A stretch of DNA of 64,000 nucleotides. Origin: Rhodotorula mucilaginosa (lineage: Eukaryota > Basidiomycota > Microbotryomycetes > Sporidiobolales > Sporidiobolaceae). Under the pieces are notes generated by a model. The model did no database searches and was not told the DNA's origin. It saw only the letters and a list, made by a program, of their open reading frames with translations. The DNA lies in assembly GCA_034406715.1 (NCBI GenBank), contig CP137879.1, positions 496,001-560,000 of the forward strand. Reading direction: 5' to 3'. The translations under genes were made by a program, and so were the position numbers. The number at the start of each line of letters is the position of its first letter. Position 1 is the stretch's first letter. Below, one piece after another: positions 46,378 to 57,665 of the stretch.

Positions 46378-47871
46378 GACTTCCTCGGTATCAACCCCTT
46401 CGGGGCCACACTTGCCGAAGTCGAGACTCTCTACTCAGCTGCCGGTGAAGACCTCTCTGCCTCGGACGAGCAATGTTCGCTTTCGACGTCCGACCCTCGC
46501 AACCACCGCGAAGCGATGCGCGACACGGCCTCCGAGCGCTGGCGCCTCGGCGAGCACCGTGCGCCGGTAGCCGAGTCCTTCCAGGGTCGCGTGAAGCCGG
46601 TGATTCCAGACGCGGCCGGCCTGCTTGAGGCCGTACAGCGCGCGATCGAGTTTGAGGACCTTGCCGGCGTACTCGCTGTCGTCGATGCCTTCCGGTACGC
46701 GCATGTACAGTTCCTCCTCGAGTGCGCCGTGGAGGTACGCCATGTCGATGTCAGCCTGATGGACATGAAGGCGGTGGCGGGCGGCAAGAGCGAGCAGGAC
46801 GCGGATCGAGGTGAACTTGACCACGGGCGCGAACGTCTCGCGGAAGTCGACGTACGGCCGCTGGGTGAACCCTTGTGCGACGAGGCGGACTTTGCGGCCG
46901 GTGACTTGGCCGTTCTGGTCCTTTTTGCGTCGGTAGACGAAGCAGGCTCCGAGGATCTTGGCGTCAGGCGGCACCTCGCTGCGGTCGACGGGGTGGAAGA
47001 CGTTGTACTCGTTTTGAAGAGACGTGAACTCCCTGCATCTACGTCCGCAGCGAGGGAGGGCACACGCACTACATGGCCCTCTACGTCGACAACCTCCTCT
47101 TTGTCTCGCCTGATCTCAATGAGATCCTGCGGATCAAGGACGGCCTCAAACGCGAGTACGGCATCAAGGACCTCGGCGAAGCCAAGTTCATCTTGGGCAT
47201 CCAGGTGCATCGCCGCTCGCATGGCGGAACCTTCCTCTCCCAGGGCGCGTACCTCGAGGACGTCCTGCTCCGCCTTGGCTACGCTGACGGTCGAACCGCC
47301 CCGACGCCGATGCAGCCGAACTTGCAGCTCGCTGTTGCTCCGGACGACCACTAACCCACCCCCGAACTTGCGCACTTTCGGTTTCACTGACCGCAAGATG
47401 ACTCCCGATGAGTTCCATGATTTCCTTGTCTGCTCTCTCTCTGCGGGTGTCGAGCCCTCCAAGTTCGACTCGCTATACAAGAGGATCGGTTTCGAGCCGC
47501 GAAACCCCCTCCTCGACATTGACAACGACGACGCGGCCTCGGTCGACCTTTTGGCCGACGAGGCTTGCGACCACCTCGACAGCTTGCTGGCTACATTTGC
47601 AGACGTACTTGTCGATGAACTGCCCGAGCTTCCGCCCTGCCGCCCGGTCAACCACAAGATAAAGCTTCTCGACGCTGAAAAGCGGATCAAGCCGCACACA
47701 ATTCGCATCCCGGACCGCTACAGCGCGCAGTGGACTGCGCAGGTTCGCAAGTTCGTGGAGAAAGGGTTTTGGTCACCCGCGGCACTTGACTCTGCGTGCT
47801 CCATGTTCGCAGTTCCAAAGCACGATCGCACGCAGGCTCGGTTTGTCGTCAAGCTCAAGCTCCTCCTCGCC

Positions 47872-50699
47872 TAGACGGTTTGACCCGTTTCGGCGAGGAC
47901 ACGGACGCACCAGCAGATCCTGAAACCCCGACGCTCGACTGGCCGGACCTGCACGAAGAAGAGGTCAAGTCAGCTCTCTTCGGCACCCGCCCGTACTCGG
48001 CCCCGGGTAGCGACGGCGTACCCTTTGTCGTCCTTCAGCATCTCTGGCCGTCGCTCCGACTCCGCCTCTTGCCGCTGTACGCCGCCTCGCTCCGTCTCGG
48101 CCACCTCCCGCGGTCGTGGCGAGACGCGGTCGGCGTCGTGTTGCGAAAGCCGAAAAAACCGGACTATTCGCTAGCGAAGGCGTATCGGCTGATCGCATTC
48201 GAGAAGACGTCAGCCAAGATTCTCGAATCGATCGTTGCGCGCAGACTCGCGTACCTTGCAGAACGGCATCAACTGCTCCCGCCCGAGCATTTCGGCGGTC
48301 GGCAGGGTCGGTCGGTTGACGAGTCGGTTGTCTGCTTCGTTGACGAGATCAAGCGTCAGTGGAGGGACGGCAATGTCGTCGTTGGCGTCGCGCTCGACGT
48401 CGCAAAGGCGTTCCCGAGCGTCAACACCGACGCGCTCTGCAACGGACTCGGAAGAAAGGGCTTACCAGCACGCGTGGTCGAGTGGATTCGCTCCTTCATG
48501 ACGGATCGAACGTGCGATCTGCGACTCGAGGGCGTCAGCTCCGGCCCGGTCGAGTGGAAGAGCGGGTTACCGCAGGGCTCACCTCTAAGCCCAATCCTCT
48601 ATCTCTTCTACAACGCGCCGGCGCTGGCTGCGCTGCAGACGTCGACGTCGATGGCGCTCGGCTGGATCGACGACATCAACCTACTCGTTTGGGGCAAGTC
48701 AGCGGAAGCTGCTGTCGCGCGAGCGAACCAGCTCATGCCGGCGCTCGAAGACTGGTCAAAGACTCACCTGTCGGAATTCGAGCCCTCCAAAAGCGACGCC
48801 GTTCTGTATGCGCCGCACAACAGAAAGGTGTCAGCGGATCCGCCTGATGTCGTCCTCGCCGGTACTCCCATCCCCTGGTCGCCCTCACTCACGATGCTCG
48901 GCACAATCATTGACGAGCGACTCACTTTCGAGAAACACGTCGCCGCCTGCGCAAGCAAGGCCTCCGTTGCGCTGACGGGTATCCGTCTGCTCTGCAGCGC
49001 CCGAGGCTTCCTCCGCCGACACCACTCCGTCCAACTCGCCCGCGCGATCGTCCTCCCCCGGCTCGACTGGTCGGCGGCGGCGTGGTTCGAGCCGGCGAAG
49101 GGAGGCAGGCGTGAGGAAGGGAAGAAGGTACGGGTGGTGGAAGCTGTTCACCGAGCTGCGCTCGTGCTGGTGACAGGGTGCTTTAGGTCAGACTCGACAG
49201 CCGCGATGGAAGTCGAAGCCAACTTACTGCCGACTCGACTCCGCCTCCGAAGCGCCCTCGCCCGTCTCGCCCTTCGCGCAGCGGCCGCCCCGCCTTCGAA
49301 CCCGATAGCCCCCCGCCTTGCCCTCGCACGCGCCGAGAAGTCACCAACGCACCCATCCCCACTCCACCGCGCCCTCGACCTGCTTGGCCCAGTCGCCGCT
49401 CCGCTCACCCGCGTTGAAACCCTGCTTCCCCATGCCGTCGCACCGTGGTCAGAGGCGCCAAGGTCACTGGAAGTGCGAATCGCGTCGAGCAAAGAGGAGG
49501 CGGTGAAGGCGTTGATGACGATGCTCGAGGGGCGCATCGAGGGTGATGTGGTTGCCTTCTCTGATGGAAGTCTGATGGAGGGGATCGCTGGCGCCGGCGT
49601 GGCGTTCAGGGTGACGGTGGAAGGAGGAAGGGAGGCGAAGGCTGCGAGGAGGAAAGAGCTGGGTCAGCACTTCGGGATCTACGACGGAGAGCTCGAAGGG
49701 CTGCGTATTGCCCTCAGCAGCGCCGCCATTTTCATGCCCACCAACCAAGAGAACGCCCTCCACATCCTCGCTGATAACCTCTCTGCCGTCCAGCGCCCGA
49801 TTGACCCCCGACCCTCGCCCGGCCAAACAATCCGCCTCGCGATCCGCAACTCGCTCATTTCAATGGAGGAGACTCACCCTCAGGTTCGCGTGGTCGTGCA
49901 CTGGGTTCCCGGTCACATCGGCATCGACGGCAACGAGGAAGCCGACGAGTTGGCGAAGTCGGCCGTCGAGGAGGCGGGTCGTGCGCTAGCAAAGTCGACA
50001 ACCGCTCACGAGAAGCGGGCGAAAGCAAGACGGGGACTCAGGGCCATGGCGTTCGACCCTAAAGCCGTCAGCGAGTCGTCCTCCAGCGATGGTGGCGACA
50101 GCGAGTACGAGGAAGGAGGCAGGAGAGGCGACTTGGCAATGACGACTCGTCGGATCGCCGCCCGAGCGCCTTCAACGCAAGACCGCGACCTCGGCGACGG
50201 ACGTCTCGGTGGCGGCTGGGAGCTCCCCAGAAGCGTCTCGGCGATACGGGCTAGCTACCGAGCCGCTCTCCACCAGCAATGGGCCAAGGAATGGTCTGCA
50301 GCAACGACCGGCGCCGGTCTTCGCGCGATCGCCAGATCCCCTCCCGGCCCTTCCTTCTCTCGATTCCATGCTCAGCTCACCCGTCGGCAATCGACCCTGC
50401 TTTCCCGACTACGCACCGGCGTATGCGACCTTGGCGCCTACCGCGCGCACTTTGATCCGGACAAGGAACTGTGCGAGTGCGGAGAAGTTGAGTCCCGGGA
50501 ACACTTCCTCCTCCTCTGCCCTCTCTACGCCGCTCCTCGCGCCACCCTCCTCTCAGAACTTCGCAAGCCCACCCTCCCACCCATCGCCTTCCTGCTCAGC
50601 GACCCCTCCGCCACCAAGGCGACTCTCCGCTTCCTTGCCAACTCGGGGCGATTTGACTCGCTCTACTCGCCGCCAGCAGACCCCCCTCTTTCTGGATAG
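47872..50699 (+). CDS. LINE reverse transcriptase-RNase H, 5'-truncated
   Basis: Open frame of the inserted LINE, about 940 residues after leaving the host element. Reverse transcriptase occupies roughly the first 350 residues, RNase H about residues 560-710, and a Cys/His knuckle lies near the C-terminus. The Asp pair of the active site is present as IDDI. The lack of stops over 2.8 kb shows the insertion is recent. It has no start codon of its own that is supported, because the 5' end is missing. Confidence 0.88.
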
Positions 50700-50712
50700 C
50701 CCCCCCCCCCCC
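50700..50712. repeat. 13-base poly-C tract in the LINE 3' UTR
   Basis: Thirteen consecutive C right after the LINE stop codon. Confidence 0.9.
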
Positions 50713-52816
50713 TCCTCTTTTTGCTTGACCCGCCACCATAGCCCATCACTCTGCCTCCACCATATACCCTTGTCCCTTTACTCCAACTCGATTTTCCTGA
50801 CTCAGACGAGCAGGTTTTTTCTTCGGGCCTCTCCTTGCCTCTCCCACTTTGAGTAGTACCCTCGGTCTACATGGGCTCTCTAGCTCGACATGACTTGAAA
50901 CTTGATTGATCTATCTATCTATCTATCAAGCTCAAGCCCCGAAACGACAATACCGCCCCGCTCGGTACGCCAATTCCGGACATGGTACAGGCTTGGCGAT
51001 CGAAGCTGGACTTCAAGAACGCGTACGAGCAGGTGCGCCTGGAGCCCGATTCTGTTTCTCACTCCGGGTTCATCACGCCTTCGGGCACTTTCGTTTCTTG
51101 AGTCATGCAACAGGGGGGCTGGAATGCTCCCGAGATGATGCATCGGGTCTGCTACATGATGTTCGAACGCGCAATCGGCTGCGTTCTCGATGTCTTCTAC
51201 GACAACGTCTTTGTTCACTCGTTCACCCGTCGCGCGCACCTTCGCTACCTCGAGATTGTCTTCGGCACCCTTCGGCATTTCAAGTTTCACTTGTCTCACT
51301 CGAAGGTCAAGTTCATGTCGGCGAAGCTCGAGGTGCTGGGGGTGATCGTGACGGATGAGGGACTCGAGGTCCTGCCCGAGAAGTGGGAAGCGATCCAGCA
51401 ATGGCCCACACCAAAGTGTCCGAAGGACATACTTTGCTTCATGAGGACCATTCGCTGGATGGGAGATCACTTGCCGTGGATCAGCGAGATCGCCGCTCCA
51501 TTGACCGCCCTGACGGGGAAGGTCGATTGGAACTGGACGCCCTCGTGCGATTTCGCTTTCGCTCTCCTCAAGTGGCTGGTTCCGCAAACGCTTGTTCCTC
51601 TCGATCTCGACAAGGTGAATTCGGGGGAAGAACGGTTGTTTCTGGTAACGGATGCTTCGCAGTTCGGGTGCGGAGGATGGGTTGGACAAGGTGCTTCGCT
51701 CGAGACGGCTCGCCCGGCTCGCTTCTTCTCGACCAAGTTCAACCGCGCGCAGTACGTCTATACGACTACGCACCAAGAGCTTCTCGGCGTGTTGAACGAG
51801 TGTCGGAAGATGCACGAGCATGTGATCGGATCGCACTTCACCGTTGTGTGCGACCACAAGCCGCTCAAGACTTCCTGGACGCAGCCGCCGAACCAGACTC
51901 GCCGACATGAGCAACTCTGGGAGACGCTCGCGGAGTACGACCTCGACTGGCTGTTCACGCCGGGCGAAACTAATGTGCACGCAGATTCGCTTTCTCGACT
52001 CGCCGAACTCGTCGACTCGGAGAAGGTCGACTTGCCTGTCGCGCTCGAACCGACTCCGCATCCGGACAACCCTGTGCCGTTCCCGTCTGAACCTACAAAG
52101 GGGAGGATGGTGTTGGTGGCCATGACCGCGGCGTTGGCACCGCGGTCCAAAGCTAAGTCGTTCCATCTCGCCGCCCTCACTTCTCCCTATCCTTTGCGTG
52201 AGTCATTGACTTCTTTCTCTTCTGAGTTTACAGATGCCCTCGTGCTGGCTTCCGCTACCGACACCTTTTGCAAAACCATCCTCGACACCCCGACTCACTT
52301 CCCTGACTTTGCCGTTTCGGACAGTTTGGTCTTCTTGCACGACGAGGACTTGTGGCGGTTAATCGTGCCGTCCGGTACGGTTCCGGCCTCGGCTCTTGCT
52401 GCCGAGGCTACGACGCTTCCGTCCTTCCGTGAGTTTGTGATCGCTTCCTCCCATTCAGCCGTGGGCCATCTCGGGCACAAAAAGACTGCGGCGCTGGTTC
52501 GCCGGCAGTTTTTCTGCCCGAGGCTCTCGCGCAATGTCAACGACTATACGCGCGCTTGCGAGCCGTGTGCGCGAAGCAAGGCCGTCACGCAGAAGCCTTA
52601 CGGGCTCACTCACGCGTTGGACGTGCCGAAGGTGCCTTGGCGGCAAGTCGGAATGGACTTCATGACCGGACTCCCGTCGGTGGAGCTCGACAGAGGAACC
52701 GTTGATGCAGTACTTATGGTGACAGATTACCTCTCCAAGATGGTAGTCTTGATCCCGCTCTCTTCTACGGCGAACGCGCAGATGGTCGCCTCGCTCGTCT
52801 CTTGCCAAGTCGTCAC

Positions 52817-52844
52817 TTGAAACGCGAATTATCTATCTATCTAT
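52817..52844 (+). mobile_element. 28-bp tail-only LINE insertion
   Basis: Insertion within the integrase region of the chromovirus. It consists only of the LINE terminus (ttgaaac, short variable part, (ATCT)3) and is flanked by a perfect 8-bp duplication, gtcgtcac, at 52809-52816 and 52845-52852. Confidence 0.87.
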
Positions 52845-53859
52845 GTCGTCACTCGCTTTGGTCTCCCAACTTCGATCGTGTCGGACCGGGATCCCAAGTT
52901 CACGTCGACCTTCTGGACGGCACTCTACGGCATGGCAGGCGTCAAACTCAAGATGTCGACATCCGCGCATCCGCAGACCGATGGACGAGCCGAGGTCGCC
53001 AACAAGACGGTCGGCCAAATCCTGCGAACTGTCTGCGAAGACGACCCGTTGGGATGGGCCGGCGCTTTACCGACAACCGAGATGGCGATCAACATCGCCG
53101 AGCCGGCTTCGACGGGCATTGCGCCCTTCAAAGTCGTCCATGGGTTCCTCCCCTCTCCTCTCCCCTTCTCGTGCACCTTGCCATTGCCTGACTCTTCCGA
53201 CACATCCGCTCTCGCCTTCGCTGATTGCGCTCGAGAAAGCGCGGCTCGCGCTTTCAACGCAATTGTCGGGGCTCGAGTCGCCATGGTTCTTTACACAAAT
53301 CGAAGCTGCCAATCGGAGCCGGCCTCGTTCGCGGTGGGCTCAAAAGCCTACCTTGCGACTTCCTCACTCAGATTCCCGCCGGGCTTATCGGGCAAGTTCC
53401 TGCCCAAGTTCTTCGGAACCCGCGACGTCCACCTTCACGTTCGACCTCCCTCCTCACCTCGCCATCCACCCACGTATCCACGCCTCCAAACTCCGGCCGC
53501 ATTTCCCCGCCGACTCAGATCGTTTCCCGTCGCTCGCCTTCTTGAATCCGCCTCCGGTTGTCAGAGCTACGGACTCACCGGATGCGCAGTGGGAGGTCGA
53601 AAAAGTCGTCGGTGATCGGTTGGTTCGCGGTCGCCTCAAGTACAAGGTGCAATGGCTTGGATACTCGGCAGCGTCGGACGGGTGGATCGATGCCGAGGAG
53701 TTGCGCCAGGACGCGCCCGACGTCGTCAACGACCACGAGCGCGCAAAGGCCGATCGCCGTCGGGATCGTCCCGCGGGCCGCAAAAAGAAGGCACGGGCTC
53801 GCCTTTCCGCTTTGCTGGCGTCACTTCCCTCCCTACGTTCCGTTCTGGGGGTGTGAGTG

Positions 53860-54265
53860 CTGGGCAGACTTCCCTCCGTCGTCCTCTCAGCTTCGCTCCC
53901 ACTCGACTTCCCATTTTAAGTCTCTTTCCTGCTCTATCTTATCGAACTTCACTAACACTCCTTCTTCTTGCAAATGATACGCTTTACCGCGCTGGACCCA
54001 AAGTGCCGGGTGCTGCCTCAAGACGTCGTCGCCGGACTTAGGATGTGTTCGCTCGGATTTGGTTGTAGGCCCCTTGCTCTTTAGCACTGCACCTTCTTTG
54101 CTCATCTTCTCTCAAGATCTACACTTGGGCACTGTTTATTGGCTCTTGCACACCTGAGACTTGCTACGCCCGTCTCCAACTAGCTACGACCCGGAAACGA
54201 GCAGGACCCCCCCCCCCCCTCTCCCGCATCGAGCTTGAGAGTGGTGCGCCCTGCACATTGGACTG
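53860..54265. other. junction between chromovirus and right arm
   Basis: About 400 bases with no coding sense. It may include 3' non-coding or terminal-repeat sequence of the chromovirus, but I have no second copy to show it. A 13-base poly-C run lies at 54207-54219. Confidence 0.4.
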
Positions 54266-54450
54266 CAAATTGCAGGCCCCAGACAATGGCTACCATATAT
54301 GTTTGCCTTGCGCATGCAAGCCTAGGTGTCTCGGGGTCTGTGCCATCCTCCGGAATCAGGCCCAAAGCCAGGCACAACAGCCCGGAAGCGGGGACACTAC
54401 AGAATGTTTGTTCTGTATGACAACCCTGAGCCAACTTCCATGAACAACCT

Positions 54451-54522
54451 TCTTTGGTAGTATAGTGGTTAGTATCCAGCCTTGTCACGGCTGAGACCCG
54501 GGTTCAATTCCCGGCCAGAGAG
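54451..54522 (+). tRNA. tRNA-Asp(GTC), right arm
   Basis: Same gene as at 39934-40005 in opposite orientation: acceptor TCTTTGG/CCAGAGA, anticodon loop TTGTCAC, T arm CCGGG-TTCAATT-CCCGG. A run of T is found at about 54545-54555. Confidence 0.92.
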
Positions 54523-55141
54523 TTCAATCTTCTTTTGCCTTTCTCTTTTTTTTTTCTTCCGTGGAGCATTGCTCGAGTTTGCAGTGCAAGCTTTACCTCA
54601 AAAGGGCCACCCTCTTTTCTTCCAAGTGTATGGCTTAACTGTCCTTTTGCAAGTCCCCATTGCTCGGCTCTTGCAAAGCCCTACGGTATAGCACATGTGC
54701 AAGAGCCTGACCGCCCTGAGGTAGGATACCATAACCACTCTCACTTGCATGCAAGAGACTACAAAAGAGTGGCTGCATGGCTTGTCAAACCATGGGCTGT
54801 TGCAGCCGGACCACTGGAGCAACGAACAGCAGTGTATGCTTGGATGTCTCTCGTAGAGATACAAGCCAGGCAAGAATGCCGAGCGGCAAGGGAGGCAAAT
54901 CTTTGTGAGACAAAGCCACGTCCAGCGGTCCAGCACTCTGAAGTTTCAATCCGGCACAATATATATCCGGCACAATATAGAGTAGCCGACTCTGCATCAA
55001 AAGAAGCACTTGGTGATGTTCAGAAAGAAAGGAGTGAGAGAGGACTTGGATTGGGGAGTCAACGGCAAGCAGGCAAAGGAGTCTTATTCAAAATAAAAAT
55101 GAAAACCGTCTAGAGTACGGGCCGGGGGCCGCAAAAGAAAA

Positions 55142-55228
55142 TGCTCAGTGGCGGGATCGAACCGCCGACATTGGACTAAACACAGAAGCGTATTAGGTCC
55201 ACATCATAACCAACTAGATCAACCGAGC
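55142..55228 (-). tRNA. tRNA-Ile(AAT), with intron, right arm
   Basis: Same gene as at 39228-39314, minus strand here, with the same 13-nt intron and intact cloverleaf. The nearby difference between the arms lies outside the tRNA. Confidence 0.87.
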
Positions 55229-55769
55229 GCTGAGGGTACGCGTCAACTTGTGTTCATAAGTAATAAAGGCGTATTCTACAGCCGACCCACTTAAGACCAC
55301 TCCCCGGTCAGTCCCTTTTTTGGAACCTTGCCATCCTGGGGTTCAGTCAGTCAGTCAGGGGAGACATGCAGGCCATGGAGTTGACCATGTTTTAGTCAGT
55401 GCTAGGCCTCCTCCTTTGGAGCCATCCGCTCTTGCTCACATCAAGTCCTCTTCCGATTCTCAGTCCTTTCCTCTCGCTCATCTTCTTTCAAACCTTTGCT
55501 GACATGATCTTTCCCAGATCATACTGCAATATACTGGGACTCAAGAATAAGACATCAGCAGGGTTTTGTGCGGTCAAGGCATAGGATGGACAGAAGTTGA
55601 TGATCAATCTTGGCTCGAAGTGCGCCGTGCGGCCCTCCTGTTGTCATTCCTCTCTTCTTCACCTCACGGCTCTCTACTCGTAATCAACGCTCAATTCAGT
55701 GTTGTTTGAATACGCGCTTCCTTCTCGTCCTACTGTCCCTTGCAGACTACCGTTGTCTCACTCATGCTT

Positions 55770-55817
55770 GAGACAAGTGGCCTCTGCACCACCCTTGCCG
55801 CAGAGGGCACTTGTCTC
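55770..55817. repeat. 18-bp-stem hairpin in the right arm
   Basis: Arms at 55770-55787 and 55800-55817 pair with one mismatch around the 12-base loop accacccttgcc. Three more pairs (one wobble) extend the stem outward. Confidence 0.82.
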
Positions 55818-56822
55818 GAGCGCTGGCGATACGAGGCTTCTCTGCTGAGCATGGTGTGACTGTGCAAAAACACTAAACAATCATGCTGAACTGAGGGTTG
55901 ATTGTGGGATGAGAATTGTTGGAGAGTACGGCAAGGCGCGACTCAACCCGAAGGAGGAGAAGCGCGGCAGGGAGGGCCGTCAGAGAGATGGCGAGCACGG
56001 TTGAGCGGAGTGGCGGCTTGTTCTCTCACAAGTTGCTCACTAACGCTCCTGCGCTCGCTAGGTATGTCCGTGTAGTCTCTGTAGACACATTTGCATTCCA
56101 CAAGTCGCTCACTCACGCTCCCGCGCTTGCCAGCTCGCCGAGAGGTCAGCTCAATGTCCGACCCGTTTTAACTAGAATAATGAAGAAGGAGAAGAAGAGT
56201 CTGAGGGAGAGCCTGAAGGCACGCTACAACAAAGTGCGCCCGAGATCCTTGTCCGACCTCCACTAGCGACTTGCGGTCCTATCCTGGAACACGTTGTCAA
56301 CTTGATCTCGGACCCAAAAGTATGGTAGTAGTCTAGGGGGAAGGATCAAGCCAGCAAAGGTTTCAGGTGAAACTGAGCAAGAGAAACAGACTCCGATCTG
56401 GGAAAGGCTTTAAAGGAGCAAGATGGCAGCAAGACCGCAGGCTGAGTCGTAGCACTTGCCAGACTGTGTACTGCATGGAATATGAGACTGACAGATGTCA
56501 GCCCCAACTGCCTGCTGGATCCTGTGAGCTGGTTCAGGCACAAGTATCCTGTCCTCTGCTCTTTGTTCGTGACAGCCACCCACCCCCCTTGATCAAGCAA
56601 CACGGTAACGGCCAACCAAAGTGCACACTTTGTTAACTCAGGCTTCAAGTTGATGATCAATCTTGGCTCGAAGTGCGCCGTGCGGCCCTCCTGTTGTCAT
56701 TCCTCTCTTCTTCACCTCACCGCTCTCTACTCATAATCAACGCTCAATTCAGTGTTCTTTGAATATGCGCTTCCTTCTCGTCCTACTGTCCCTTGCAGAC
56801 TACCGTGGTCTCACTCACGCTT

Positions 56823-56870
56823 GAGACGAGTGGCCTCTGCACCACCCTTGCCGCAGAGGGCACTTGTCTC
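56823..56870. repeat. array hairpin (first unit; repeats every 1,467 bp)
   Basis: Same hairpin as in the arms, with one base change in the 5' stem that keeps pairing as a G-T wobble. It recurs at 58290, 59757, 61224 and 62691 (start positions). Confidence 0.78.
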
Positions 56871-57665
56871 AACTCTCGAGCGCTGGCGAGACGAGGCTTC
56901 TCTGCTGAGCATGGTGTGACTGTACAGAAACACTAAACAATCATGCTGAACTGAGGGTTGATTGTGGGATGAGAATTGTGTGAGAGTACGGCAAGGCGCG
57001 ACTCGGCCCGAAGGAAGAGAAGCGCGGCAGGGAGAGCTGTCGCTCGGAGAGATGGCGAGCACGTTGAGCAGAGTGGCGGCTTGTTCTCTCACAAGTTGCT
57101 CACTAACGCTCCTGCGCTCGCTAGGTGTGTCCATGTAGTCACTGTAGACACATTTGCATTCCACAAGTCGCTCACTAACGCTCCCGCGCTCACTAGCTCG
57201 CCGAGAGGTCCACTCAACGTCCAACCTGTTTTAACTAGAATAAGAATAATGAAGAAGGAGAAGAAGAGTCTGAGGGAGAGCCTAAGGCACGCCACAACAA
57301 AGTGCGCCCGAGATCCTTGTCCGACCTCCACTAGTGCAGGGACACCACTCTCAAGCTTGATGCGAGAGTGGGTCTACTGCGCAGTTCGGGTCGTAGCGAG
57401 TCGTAGAAGAGCCAGAGCCTGTAAACAGTGACTCAAGTATAGATTTTGAAGAGAGTATGAGCGAAGGAGGGCGGGGTGCTAAAGAAGAAGAAGAAGAGAG
57501 GCGAGGGAGCTACAACAAGTCGACCGAGACGATCCACCAACATCCGCCTGAGTTGCCGAGTCTTGAGGCGCGGCCGTCACTTTGGGCCTGGCACGATATA
57601 GTGTATATGTCTGCAATCATAACGAGCGTTAGTTCCGCTTGAAAGAAAAAGAGCGAGGAGGAGAC

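Larger units (their letters stand above)
43084..47353 (+). mobile_element. Ty1/copia LTR-retrotransposon fossil
   Basis: Copia-type element in Ty1/copia order. Gag-like part with a CX2CX4HX4C-like knuckle (CPACKGAHWLRDC), protease (TIDSGATHSM), GAG-pre-integrase (WHCRFAHLSLRLL), integrase with HTDVLS, RSDNGGEYTS and SPQANGVAERINR (to about 45340), then reverse transcriptase parts at about 46380-47353, part of which reads on the opposite strand to the rest. It is broken and rearranged, with a few breaks. A LINE (45343-46377) is inserted in it, and a LINE fragment abuts its 5' side. I found no LTRs. The long open gag-integrase stretch suggests a fairly young insertion. Confidence 0.9.
47860..50925 (+). 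mobile_element. LINE (non-LTR retrotransposon) inserted in the chromovirus
   Basis: A 3.07-kb LINE flanked by an 11-bp target-site duplication, tcaagctcaag, at 47849-47859 and 50926-50936. One uninterrupted frame runs to the stop at about 50699. It covers reverse transcriptase (ALDVAKAFPSV, SGLPQGSPLSPILY, and LGWIDDINLLVW in place of the usual YADD box) and RNase H (VAFSDGS, YDGELEGL, LADNLSAVQ, VPGHIGIDGNEEADELAKSA). A zinc-knuckle end follows (CECGEVESREHFLLLCPLY). A 226-base 3' UTR ends in ttgaaac and (ATCT)n. The copy lacks ORF1 and the endonuclease, so it is 5'-truncated. The RNase H domain and fungal context point to the Tad1/I group (inference). Confidence 0.92.
47354..53859 (+). mobile_element. 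Ty3/gypsy chromovirus fossil
   Basis: Gypsy-type element whose parts lie at about 47354-47859 and 50937-53859, split by a LINE. In order: reverse transcriptase start ([20 protein letters not shown]), rest of reverse transcriptase, RNase H (FLVTDASQFGCGGW), integrase zinc finger (HLGHKKTAALVRRQ... CEPCARSK), integrase core (VGMDFMTGLP, VSDRDPKFTSTFW) and a C-terminal chromodomain (VQWLGYSAASDGWIDAEEL). The chromodomain places it among chromoviruses. Gag and protease were not found and no LTRs were identified. It is broken, with several breaks including two LINE-derived insertions (47860-50925 and 52817-52844). Long open stretches suggest moderate to young age. Confidence 0.9.
54266..56646 (-). 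repeat. right arm of the 2,381-bp inverted repeat
   Basis: Reverse complement of 37810-40190 with only a handful of base differences and no length change. It carries tRNA-Asp (plus) and tRNA-Ile (minus) and the hairpin at 55770-55817. Its outer 385 bases (56262-56646) are also the first part of the 1,467-bp array unit, so arm and array overlap. Sequence 55595-56261 of the arm is a diverged copy (roughly nine in ten bases alike) of 56647-57334 in the array unit. Confidence 0.95.

Noticed and set aside
46435-46974. Minus-strand reverse transcriptase frame as an independent element
   Set aside because: Its content is copia-type and fits the same fossil as the flanking plus-strand parts; it is treated as a rearranged part of that element.
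42450-52844. (ATCT)n runs as telomere-like or microsatellite repeats
   Set aside because: Each run directly follows the LINE terminus ttgaaac and belongs to the LINE tail; several are bounded by target-site duplications.
54207-54219. Poly-C runs as assembly gaps
   Set aside because: Three such runs (also 13901-13920 and 50700-50712) occur in plausible contexts; their exact lengths may be inaccurate but there is no sign of a gap.
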